Below, one piece after another: positions 34,682 through 42,928 of a stretch of 55,949 nucleotides of DNA. This stretch comes from Desulfobacterales bacterium RIFOXYA12_FULL_46_15 (GTDB taxonomy: Bacteria > Desulfobacterota > Desulfobacteria > Desulfobacterales > Desulfobacteraceae), in assembly GCA_001799395.1 (NCBI GenBank), contig MGTJ01000209.1, positions 1 through 55,949 of the forward strand, written 5' to 3'. The position numbers were made by a program, and so were the translations under genes. Every line of letters begins with the position of its first letter. Within the stretch, counting starts at the first letter, position 1. Under the pieces are notes generated by a model. That model saw only the letters and a list, made by a program, of their open reading frames with translations. It had not been told where the DNA came from and did no database searches.

Positions 34682-35173
34682 TTACATTTTTTCCTCAAAT
34701 TGCTTTTGCGCCCTGTTTTTTCGAACATTGTCCGGAGTAAAAATCCTGCCGCTAACGGCAAGGTAGACCCCTTTTTTTAATACTTGAACTGCAGCAACGG
34801 CAAATCCTATATTGAACATAGCATCACTGGTCTTGAATTTTGCGGGCTCCATGGCTCCAGTAAGCACGATTACCTTATCATTAAAAGAGCGACTAAGAAG
34901 GGCGATTGCTGTTTCAACCATTGTATCTGTTCCGTGGGTAATAACGATTTTATCATTGACATCATCCTGTATGGCTCTTGAAATGAGCTGCCGGTCCTGT
35001 TCCGTCATGTCAATGGAATCTTTTTTCAATAAAGGGGTTATTTCATATTTGAAATTAACTCTGGCATTTTGCAGGATATCGCCTATGTTTGAATCTCCAA
35101 CCTCATACCTGCTCAATGCATCAAAATAAACTTTATCAATGGTTCCGCCAACAGAAAAAAATTTTATTTTCAT
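34682..35173 (-). CDS. Short asparaginase-fold protein (N-terminal domain only)
   Basis: 163 residues. It contains both catalytic motifs of bacterial L-asparaginases: the first-Thr motif VGGTIDK (Thr11) and the second, VITHGTDTM (about residue 78). True asparaginases have about 330 residues and a C-terminal domain; this protein ends after the first domain, without frameshift signs, so it is likely a natural short form. Whether it hydrolyses asparagine is doubtful because part of the active site normally comes from the second domain of a partner subunit. GAGG lies 5 nt before the ATG. It follows recX by 15 bp and probably shares its transcript. Confidence 0.8.
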   Translation of the reverse strand: MKIKFFSVGGTIDKVYFDALSRYEVGDSNIGDILQNARVNFKYEITPLLKKDSIDMTEQDRQLISRAIQDDVNDKIVITHGTDTMVETAIALLSRSFNDKVIVLTGAMEPAKFKTSDAMFNIGFAVAAVQVLKKGVYLAVSGRIFTPDNVRKNRAQKQFEEKM

Positions 35174-35188
35174 TTTAACCTCACAGTT

Positions 35189-35680
35189 TTAATTGTCTTG
35201 CCCTGATGGTTTCAATTTATTTAGCAACGATATCGAAATATCATAACTAAACCCCCTGTATTTTAGAAAATTCAAGATTTTTTTATTTAATTTCTGACTA
35301 TCAAGATGTGCCCATAATTGAATCTTTAACTCAAGGGCTTTTAAAGCAAGATCGGGATCATCATATGCTTTTAACACATCCTCAATGACAGAGGACTCAA
35401 TCCCTTTTTTATGAAGCTCATATGTAAGGGCAAACTTAGATTTCGGTTTATTATGAGTCCTGCTTTCAACAAAGCTTTCTGCAAAAGCTCCGTCATCAAG
35501 GTATTTTTCTTTTAAAAGGGTTTCAATGATATGGTTTACAATGTTTTCATCAAAGCTTTTCTTTGTAAGGTATTCATGCATTTCATAAATTGATCTGGGT
35601 TTATGGGCTAAATACCTTAGCGCCAGTTCCAGAGCCTTTTTATTCTCCCGGTGTGGATCAATCTTTTGATTTTTCATCAT
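35189..35680 (-). CDS. recX: Regulatory protein RecX
   Basis: 163-residue all-helical protein that binds inside the RecA filament and modulates its activity. The three-helix repeat pattern of RecX is seen: LALRYLAHKPRSIYEMHEYL at the start, YLDDGAFAESFVESR in the middle, and the final YRGFSYDISISLLN. Usually recX follows recA; here recA is not in the window. The start overlaps the last 23 bp of the AsmA-like gene, so it is probably co-transcribed with it. The ribosome site is weak. Confidence 0.85.
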   Translation of the reverse strand: MMKNQKIDPHRENKKALELALRYLAHKPRSIYEMHEYLTKKSFDENIVNHIIETLLKEKYLDDGAFAESFVESRTHNKPKSKFALTYELHKKGIESSVIEDVLKAYDDPDLALKALELKIQLWAHLDSQKLNKKILNFLKYRGFSYDISISLLNKLKPSGQDN

Positions 35681-38600
35681 TAGATATCTTATCCAATAAT
35701 TTTACAGGCGTTTTTAAAAGGTTTGTCATCATATTGAGCAAACCCTCTCCAACGGCTGAAGGATGCAAGGGAACGACCGTGGGATCGGAAATTTTTCCAA
35801 CAGCTTTTACAGGAAAAGAGACAAGGTTTCCATCAAGCAGCGTGCTGATAACCGGTATTTTTTCAATAATCAGATCTACAGTTTTAAATGGGGCGACAAG
35901 ACAGGTCAAATCAATATTATCATTTATAAAATCGATACGGCCGTTGAAAATAATGGTCATATCTTTACCGTCAACAATCGCTTTTGTTATATAAAGAATG
36001 CTGTCCTTTATATCCGCGTTAATGGTAATAGTTTTATAGGCAAAGCCCTTTTGAGTAATGTCCGGTATACTGCCTCTAAAAAAACTGGATACATTCAGGA
36101 CCGAGAGGATTCTTGAAAGAAGTGTCAATTTGTAGACACGCCCTTCTTCGGCCTTGAAAGATATCGAGCCTTTTAAAGTATTTAAAAAATATTTTTTTTT
36201 TGCATCTGATATAAGTTCTCCTGTTAAAGTATATCTGCCATCCATAAAATCATTTTTCTTGAAAAGGCAGGTCAGAAGATTTTGAATATTCTCTTTGTTA
36301 TCGGCTTTAAATGGGATCTTGGCATATATCCTGTCTTTTACAAGATTGATAAATCCTTTTGTCTCAAAATCACACAAAAGGGCATTATTTATCCGGATAT
36401 CAGTATCACCATTCCTAAAAGAGATTTCAGAGTCAATATCTTTTAGGATCCAATGATTTATGATGAGGTTTTCAGTTTTAAATTTAATTGTGTTATTTGA
36501 GAAGAATTGGTTTTTTGTTGAGAAAGAGTTCTGAGATAAAAAAGAAGAGAAGTTTATTTTTTTGGTTAGAATATTAATTGTTGAATCTTTATCTGTGTGA
36601 ATTAATACAGCTTCTTCTTCTGTAAGATCATTTATTTTTTTTTCCAGATAGCTTTCAGGGATCAATAATTTATTGAGTGTTTTTGTGTTTAGTATTCCGG
36701 AAAAATCAGAAAAAGTCTTATCTGTGTCAGGATGCAGGGCAATAACTGCATTTGAAAATCCAGGATCCTGAAGTATTATTTTCTTCATAGCTAACGATTT
36801 AAGGTTATCCCCTTCTAATTCAATTTTCAGTCTTTGTCCGTCCGGGAAATGGAGATCACCGTTCATCACTGCTTTCTCAGCGTTGATGTGGAATTGGCCA
36901 TTTTCCAAATCCAATGGGGTCCGGAAGCTTTCAAGATATTTTTTTTCTAAAAAAGGTTCCAGCCATGAAAGGTTATGAATTTTCGTAAAAATATCTTTTA
37001 GACTTAAATCGTTGTCAGACACACGATACTGGCATGAAAGATTTTCAATCTGTCTTTGATTCGATCTTGTTGTCAAATTTAGATAGCCAGCTTTCCCTGT
37101 AATATCATAAGACCATTTTCCCGGTTGTAAAATCGGACCGGACAATCGGATTGAGTCTATATCAATTATGCCGCTGCCTTTCTTAAGGGGTGACAGGAAA
37201 TTCTCCGTTTTTTTATTGGACATCAGAAAAGGAAGAGCCGACTCAAGGAAGAGTTGACCGGAACCGGACTGAATGATTATTTCCGGTGCTTCTTTAAAAT
37301 TCAGGCTGATATTCAGATCTTCTATATTAACCCCGGCCATTGTTCCTTTAATATGATTTAAAAGAGCAGTTTGGGCGTCATATTTTAAATTCATTCTTTC
37401 AATAGAAATAACACCCGGTATCCGGCTATAATTCCCTTTTATTAAAAAATCGCCTGAATCAATCTTAACATCAAGGTCTTTTGACTTGGCTGGAATTAAT
37501 AGGTTTAATTTTACATTCGACCGACCAGTGATGTTATGAACTTTTGCTAATTCTTTTGCCAGAATGGTATCTGGTAAAAGCAGCCCTATGGTTTCAGGAA
37601 CCATTGAAAGATCAACATCCAATAGAAAAGCACCGTTAAACGGAATATGGTCGAAACCTAAAAGATTAACGCTCAATTGCCCCTGTTTAATCACGGAAGA
37701 ATCTATACTGGCCCCGGATGTCGTAATATCAAGAATACCCTGATGAATTTTTGCGTTTCCTTCTATTTTGGAAGCGACCAAATGGGTGCCTGGAATTTTT
37801 ACCTCTCCATTTTCTATTTTCCCCTTTAATTCCAAATTTCCTGCTTGAAAAAGAAGATTCAAATCATCAGCCATAAAAGATACATTAATTTCCGGTGAAA
37901 TCCCATTGTGAAGGATATTAAACAGTTCATTTACAAATTCATTATTTTTAAAGACCGATAAAGACATCTTTTTCGCCTGATCAATATGGATATTGTTTCC
38001 GGTAAATTGAATTTCATATTTTTTTTGTACCGGGTCTGAAGAAAAATGAATGGATACCGTGCCGTCCGGGTAATCCATTTTAAAAGATTTAATATCCAGT
38101 TGATAGGCATTATCCGAAAGCCTGAAAAAAAAATCAATGGCTTTAGAATCAAAGATAAGTTCCTTGTTTGAGGACCGGATGCCTATGTCTTGGGCATTTA
38201 ATTCCCCTTGGATTTCAAAATCAGAATTAATTTTAGCTGTAAGTGTTAATTGATTAAATACCGCTGACTCTATGTCAAGATATTGATCCAAGGAATTCAC
38301 AGATAAATCATTGGTTTTTAGCTCAAGTTCTTTTATGGTTGCGTTGAAAAGAATATCATTTGTTTCTCTCGACAAGAAAAGAGTTCCATCCATGCGTTTA
38401 AAAAAGGGGGAGACGGCATTCTCAATTTTTAATTCTAAAATCTGTTGGCCTTCAGATAACAGTGCGAAGACTCTCTTAAATTCATTTTTTAATTCATTCG
38501 GCTGGAATCTTAGAGGGGATTCAGACTGTTGCGATTTCATGGATGAGAAACTTATCTTTGGGTCTTGTAAAAAAATTTGGCTGATAGCGATTCTGCCATG

Positions 38601-38903
38601 CAAAAGATTTTGAAGATCCAAATCACATTTTAATCGGCTGATTTGAACATTAATTGTTTTATCAGGGATTAAGGTGAAATCTTTTAGAATAATACCCGGT
38701 TTTGGGAACAGTTTTAATGAGATATGAAATGGGTCGATATGGACGCTTGTTTTTTCGAGAATCAGTGAAGACGCTTTATCCTTCAGATAGTTAGTATTAA
38801 CAGCAAAATGAATGAGATAAGGAATCACTATAATAAAAAAGAGAGCTGATACAAATAAAGAAAAGAGTATTTTTCCCTTTCCTGTTTTTAGAGTATGTTT
38901 CAG
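35658..38903 (-). CDS. AsmA-like envelope protein, probable CTG start
   Basis: About 1081 residues. The N-terminus has one membrane helix (GKILFSLFVSALFFIIVIPY), then a very long beta-rich periplasmic region typical of AsmA/TamB/YhdP proteins, which bridge inner and outer membranes and move lipids. The C-terminal part (DSILYITKAIVDGKDMTII and NGRIDFINDNIDLTCLVAP) is the AsmA_2-type end. The first ordinary start is GTG at 38828, but that cuts the membrane helix in half. The frame is open to CTG at 38903, which has GAGG 6 nt upstream, so I place the start there. It lies 56 bp after prc, inside a long co-directional run. Confidence 0.78.
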   Translation of the reverse strand: MKHTLKTGKGKILFSLFVSALFFIIVIPYLIHFAVNTNYLKDKASSLILEKTSVHIDPFHISLKLFPKPGIILKDFTLIPDKTINVQISRLKCDLDLQNLLHGRIAISQIFLQDPKISFSSMKSQQSESPLRFQPNELKNEFKRVFALLSEGQQILELKIENAVSPFFKRMDGTLFLSRETNDILFNATIKELELKTNDLSVNSLDQYLDIESAVFNQLTLTAKINSDFEIQGELNAQDIGIRSSNKELIFDSKAIDFFFRLSDNAYQLDIKSFKMDYPDGTVSIHFSSDPVQKKYEIQFTGNNIHIDQAKKMSLSVFKNNEFVNELFNILHNGISPEINVSFMADDLNLLFQAGNLELKGKIENGEVKIPGTHLVASKIEGNAKIHQGILDITTSGASIDSSVIKQGQLSVNLLGFDHIPFNGAFLLDVDLSMVPETIGLLLPDTILAKELAKVHNITGRSNVKLNLLIPAKSKDLDVKIDSGDFLIKGNYSRIPGVISIERMNLKYDAQTALLNHIKGTMAGVNIEDLNISLNFKEAPEIIIQSGSGQLFLESALPFLMSNKKTENFLSPLKKGSGIIDIDSIRLSGPILQPGKWSYDITGKAGYLNLTTRSNQRQIENLSCQYRVSDNDLSLKDIFTKIHNLSWLEPFLEKKYLESFRTPLDLENGQFHINAEKAVMNGDLHFPDGQRLKIELEGDNLKSLAMKKIILQDPGFSNAVIALHPDTDKTFSDFSGILNTKTLNKLLIPESYLEKKINDLTEEEAVLIHTDKDSTINILTKKINFSSFLSQNSFSTKNQFFSNNTIKFKTENLIINHWILKDIDSEISFRNGDTDIRINNALLCDFETKGFINLVKDRIYAKIPFKADNKENIQNLLTCLFKKNDFMDGRYTLTGELISDAKKKYFLNTLKGSISFKAEEGRVYKLTLLSRILSVLNVSSFFRGSIPDITQKGFAYKTITINADIKDSILYITKAIVDGKDMTIIFNGRIDFINDNIDLTCLVAPFKTVDLIIEKIPVISTLLDGNLVSFPVKAVGKISDPTVVPLHPSAVGEGLLNMMTNLLKTPVKLLDKISNDEKSKD

Positions 38904-38959
38904 TCAATACCTCAATTATTAAAACACTGATTCACAGGTTTGTTAGCTGTTGCATTGGG

Positions 38960-41035
38960 TTATTGCCATGAAAGTCCAAGAGTTTTTGAAAAATTAATAA
39001 AATCACTCATCACAAGATAGGTCTGGTTCATCAGGATTGCTTTTACATCTTCAATTCCGGCATCTTCCTGGTCCGTCTTTTCAATCGGCTTTTTACCAAT
39101 GGTTTTTAAATACTCATTTTTTAAATCAAGTTCAGTTTTCTCATATTTATTTTTTCTTAATTTCCGTGTTTCCAGATTTAATGAAAGTGCCTCTTTTGAA
39201 TTCAACTCATCTGCCATTTCAATTCTTTTTTTCAAATAATTCAACCCAGGATCTTTCCATGATCTCTCTTTATATTGTTCTAAAAGGTTTCTATTTATCT
39301 CGTCAAGGGGCGGGTATGAACTATAAGTCGTTTTCATGCTCTGATCCCATGGAAGGGAACCATCCAGAGAGCTTTCTCCTGTATCTTCAATTTTGTAAAG
39401 CTGAGGATATTGCAGATCCGGTGTGACCCCAAGGTTCTGCGTGCTTTCTCCGGATACCCGGTAAAATTTTGCGCTGGTGATCTTGAGTTTGCCGTCCCCA
39501 AGCGGCTGCAATTCCTGAACTGTGCCTTTTCCAAAGCTTCTTGTGCCAACGATGATGCCCCTGTGATAATCTTTGATAGCCCCGGCAAAGATTTCCGAAG
39601 CAGACGCACTCATTCTATTGATTAGTACCATAAGTGGTCCTGAGTATTCAATGGAAGGATTTTCATCGTAGAGTCTTGAAATCCTGCTTTTTGTTTTGAT
39701 TTGAACCGTAGGACCTGTTTTCAGAAAAAGACCGGTCAGTTCGTTGGCTTCTTTCAGGGAACCTCCGCCATTGTCTCTTAAGTCAATGATCAACCCGTCA
39801 ATATTCTCCTGTTTTAATTCAAAAAGCAGTTTTTTGACATCTTTGGTCGTGCTTTTATAGTCCTGATCTCCTTTGTTGAAAGCATTAAAATCCAGATAAA
39901 ATGTGGGAATCTCGATAATACCGATTTTGAATGGGGAATTATTATTGGAGGAAGATAGAGTAATGATATTTTTTTTAGCAGCTTGTTCCTCTAATTTAAC
40001 CTTTTCTCTTTTTATTTGAATTGTTTTTGTTGAGTCGTTTTTTTGAGCAGGTATGATTTTTAAACGCACAAAAGTATCTTTCGGTCCTCTGATCATTTTT
40101 ACGACAGTATCAATTCGTTGACCGACGGCATCTTTTATTTCGCCTTTCTCTCCTTGCCCCACCCCAATGATTTTATCACCGGGCATGAGCAACTGTGATT
40201 TATCGGCAGGTCCTTTGGGTATTAACCGGACAACCTTGGTAAATTCATATTCATTTTGAAGGACGGCGCCAATACCTTCAAGAGACAGGCTCATATGAAT
40301 ATCGAAATCCTCTGAAGCATTGGGCGGGAAATATTGGGTATGAGGATCAAAACTGCTTGTGACACTGTTCATAAAAACCTGAAAAATATCACCTGCATTG
40401 GTCTGTAAAAGATGCTTCAGCCTGTTTGAATAGGTTTTTTTAAGTGTGTCGGTAATGGAGGCTTTATCCTGATTATCAAGAATCAATGAAATGATATGAT
40501 TTTTAAGGTCTTTTTTCCACAATAGATAAAGCGATTGCTTATCCGGTTTCCACTGCAGAAGAGCTTCGTCAATAACCATGGATTCATCCTGGGTGAAATC
40601 AAGATCTTTTTCCCAAGTTTGGATTAATAATGAAATATATTTGAATTTTTCTTTAGATCGGGCCATATATAAATTGAAAATTTCAAAGGCCATTTGCAGG
40701 TTTCCTTTTTTCAACTCATTATCAAATCGAAATTGATACTGATTAAACTGATTGATATCGGGAAGTGTGAATAGCTGTTTCATAGGGTCAAGCTGTTTGA
40801 TATAACGATTCAGAATATTAGAGGACATTTCATTATCCAGTGTTTTTCCAGAATAATGATTTCGCTCCAGGGCCTGTATGATATTAATGCATTGGGATGA
40901 ATATTCCGGTTTAGGGGTGATAATAGCTGAGGGTTGCGCCCATAGTGCTGAGGTAAAAAAGGTAACAACTATGATGGATAGAAGATATTTACTCAATATT
41001 GAAATATCGAAACGATTCCTGTTATGGTGTCTCAT
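38960..41035 (-). CDS. prc: C-terminal processing (tail-specific) protease Prc/Tsp
   Basis: 691-residue periplasmic S41 protease that removes or degrades proteins by their C-terminal tails. An N-terminal signal peptide ends near SALWAQP. There follow an N-terminal DUF-type domain with LDPMKQLF and SSFDPHTQYFPP, a PDZ domain (about 225-310), and the S41 catalytic domain with Ser in RMSASASEIFAGA and Lys in GTRSFGKGTVQ, the Ser-Lys dyad. The start at 41035 has AAGGA 8 nt upstream; ATG 41041 sits too close to that site. It overlaps the GTPase gene end by 14 bp. Confidence 0.93.
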   Translation of the reverse strand: MRHHNRNRFDISILSKYLLSIIVVTFFTSALWAQPSAIITPKPEYSSQCINIIQALERNHYSGKTLDNEMSSNILNRYIKQLDPMKQLFTLPDINQFNQYQFRFDNELKKGNLQMAFEIFNLYMARSKEKFKYISLLIQTWEKDLDFTQDESMVIDEALLQWKPDKQSLYLLWKKDLKNHIISLILDNQDKASITDTLKKTYSNRLKHLLQTNAGDIFQVFMNSVTSSFDPHTQYFPPNASEDFDIHMSLSLEGIGAVLQNEYEFTKVVRLIPKGPADKSQLLMPGDKIIGVGQGEKGEIKDAVGQRIDTVVKMIRGPKDTFVRLKIIPAQKNDSTKTIQIKREKVKLEEQAAKKNIITLSSSNNNSPFKIGIIEIPTFYLDFNAFNKGDQDYKSTTKDVKKLLFELKQENIDGLIIDLRDNGGGSLKEANELTGLFLKTGPTVQIKTKSRISRLYDENPSIEYSGPLMVLINRMSASASEIFAGAIKDYHRGIIVGTRSFGKGTVQELQPLGDGKLKITSAKFYRVSGESTQNLGVTPDLQYPQLYKIEDTGESSLDGSLPWDQSMKTTYSSYPPLDEINRNLLEQYKERSWKDPGLNYLKKRIEMADELNSKEALSLNLETRKLRKNKYEKTELDLKNEYLKTIGKKPIEKTDQEDAGIEDVKAILMNQTYLVMSDFINFSKTLGLSWQ

Positions 41036-41864
41036 TTTCATAATCCTTTGGGGTTTCAAAACTTATTTTTCCTATTTTACCAGCTCTGAGCTCCCGGATC
41101 AATGTTTCAGAGGCTTTTTGATAATCGATGACTCCTCCTTTTTTTAAACATCCTCTCGCTGCCCCGATTTTTTCGATAAGCAGGGTTGGATCATCCGGGA
41201 CGGTATTCATAAATGAATACCGATCCATCAATAAATGAGAATATCTCCTGATCAACATAGCGGCTGCAAATAATGCAATTTCTCTATAGTCAAAAGCCGT
41301 ATCGGATATTGCACCGCTGACAGCCAGAAGGTATGCTTTTTCCTTTGGCTGAATTATGGGTGATAAGATTCCGGGTGTGTCATAAATATCGATATTATTT
41401 GGCAGACCGGTTCGCTGCGGATGTCTTGTAATCGCAGGCGTATTGCCTGTTTTAGCAATTTTTTTCCCGGAAAGGGTGTTTAAAATAGTGGATTTCCCTG
41501 TGTTAGGTATGCCTAAAACCATGATTTTCAATTTTCTTGCTTTATTTCTACTGGTTTTTTTTACACAATCATTCAATGCGTGAAACACATGGGTTGGTTG
41601 TATCCCGCAAATTGAAACAGCCGGAATCCGGTTTTTTTGAAAATACTCAAGCCACAGAATCGTCTCTTCAGGATCAGCAAGATCGGTTTTATTTAATACC
41701 TTGAGTCTGAATTTATTTTTACAGAGTTTATCCACAAAAGGGTTGGCACTTGAGAAGGGCAGCCTTGCATCTAAAATTTCCAGAACAGCGTCTACACTTG
41801 ATATTTCCTTTATAAGCAAATTTTCCGTTTCAAGCATATGTCCTGGAAACCACTGAATTGTCAT
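41022..41864 (-). CDS. Ribosome-assembly GTPase YlqF/RbgA
   Basis: 280-residue circularly permuted GTPase that in Bacillus helps complete the 50S subunit. The permuted motif order is seen: G4 LNKTDL (about 58) first, then G1 GIPNTGKST (about 116), G2-type Thr in the NTPAITR segment, and G3 DTPG (about 157). The N-terminus MTIQWFPGHM is the family signature and fixes the ATG at 41864; upstream sequence to 41921 only starts with TTG abutting the previous stop. The C-terminal helical domain (about 190-270) binds rRNA in homologues. Neighbours show no ribosomal link. Confidence 0.9.
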   Translation of the reverse strand: MTIQWFPGHMLETENLLIKEISSVDAVLEILDARLPFSSANPFVDKLCKNKFRLKVLNKTDLADPEETILWLEYFQKNRIPAVSICGIQPTHVFHALNDCVKKTSRNKARKLKIMVLGIPNTGKSTILNTLSGKKIAKTGNTPAITRHPQRTGLPNNIDIYDTPGILSPIIQPKEKAYLLAVSGAISDTAFDYREIALFAAAMLIRRYSHLLMDRYSFMNTVPDDPTLLIEKIGAARGCLKKGGVIDYQKASETLIRELRAGKIGKISFETPKDYENETP

Positions 41865-41921
41865 ATCAAACGCTTCTCTTTTTCGGGTGGAATTGTTGTA
41901 TCCATACAACCTATGGATCAA

Positions 41922-42680
41922 TTAGAAATTATCAAGTAATTTCTTGATCAGGAAAGAATTTGTTGAAATGATTCCTTTTTCAGGAAAATGAACACTACCG
42001 TCAAAATCACAGACCACGCCCCCGGCTTTTTCTACAATAAATGCGCCTGCCGCAATATCATATGTGTTAAGATTCATTTCCCAGTATCCGTCAAGTTTTC
42101 CACAGGCTACATAACATAGATCAATGGCAGCCGATCCAAATCTCCGGATATCCCTGAGTTGTGGGACAATCTTGTTGAAGTAGGAAAGGTTATTATGTTC
42201 GGCATCTGCTCTCAGGCAAGCAAATCCTGTTGCCATAACACTGTTGATAAGGTCGTTTGTACCGGAAACACGGATTGGCTGTCCATTCAAAAAAGCGCCG
42301 GTGCTTTTTTCGGCATAAAACAATTCATCCAAGCGGGGGGCATATACTGCACCACAAATGACTTGACCTTGATACTGTATGGCAATACTGACGGAATAAA
42401 ATGGCTGCTGGTGAAAAAAGGAAGTTGTTCCGTCAATAGGATCAATGATCCACAGATAATCCGATGAAAACCCGCTTCTCCCGGTCTCTTCGCCTAGAAT
42501 ATCGTGTGTTGGATATTTTATTCTGATCTTTTCAATAATAAAATTTTCTATTTTTTTATCAATGGTTGTGACCAGATCTTTTCTATTCTTAAAATCCACA
42601 TCAGCCGGTAAAAGATGGTGCTGCTCCTCTTTACAGATGATTCCTGCCTGTTGTATGAGATTTTTCAAAAATGTTATCAA
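41922..42680 (-). CDS. Inositol monophosphatase-family phosphatase (SuhB-like)
   Basis: 252-residue Mg-dependent phosphatase. Seen: the first metal Glu in ILGEETG (about residue 64), the main signature WIIDPIDGTTSFFH (about 77-90), and the C-terminal motif with YDIAAGAFIVEKAGG (about 204). In bacteria these enzymes act on inositol-1-phosphate, fructose bisphosphate, NADP or, as SuhB, in rRNA antitermination; the sequence alone does not choose. The start is TTG with TAGG about 8 nt upstream. It directly precedes the GTPase gene. Confidence 0.9.
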   Translation of the reverse strand: MITFLKNLIQQAGIICKEEQHHLLPADVDFKNRKDLVTTIDKKIENFIIEKIRIKYPTHDILGEETGRSGFSSDYLWIIDPIDGTTSFFHQQPFYSVSIAIQYQGQVICGAVYAPRLDELFYAEKSTGAFLNGQPIRVSGTNDLINSVMATGFACLRADAEHNNLSYFNKIVPQLRDIRRFGSAAIDLCYVACGKLDGYWEMNLNTYDIAAGAFIVEKAGGVVCDFDGSVHFPEKGIISTNSFLIKKLLDNF

Positions 42681-42721
42681 TGTTGTACCTAAATAATATG
42701 GAGGTTGATTTAACCTTGGTT

Positions 42722-42883
42722 CTATGCAGCGGATGGAGTATCGGTTGAATTCTCTTTTTTAGGTTTCTGCTGTTTTTTAAAACAGGTTTTATCTTCTCTA
42801 ATGATTGCACATAATTTGTGGTTGTGTAATTCTTTGCAGGTCGCATGGTTATAGAGAGGGCATTCCGGGTATTGTTTAGACAT
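42722..42883 (-). CDS. Small four-cysteine protein, 53 residues
   Basis: Encodes MSKQYPECPLYNHATCKELH and continues to a Lys/Ser-rich tail. The cysteines are at 8, 16, 25 and 34 (CX7CX8CX8C), with several His between them, suggesting a compact zinc or iron-sulfur site. The ATG at 42883 has AAAGGA 6 nt upstream. The stop lies 41 bp before the inositol phosphatase gene, in the same direction, so it may start that operon. The even cysteine spacing and good ribosome site argue that it is real. No family recognised. Confidence 0.65.
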   Translation of the reverse strand: MSKQYPECPLYNHATCKELHNHKLCAIIREDKTCFKKQQKPKKENSTDTPSAA

Positions 42884-42928
42884 TTTCATTCCTTTATATG
42901 TTTCCCCAAAGAATGTGTAACTTATACC

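Noticed and set aside
35590-36116. Two overlapping plus-strand open frames of 117 and 134 codons
   Set aside because: Both are shadows of the AsmA-like/RecX genes on the other strand.
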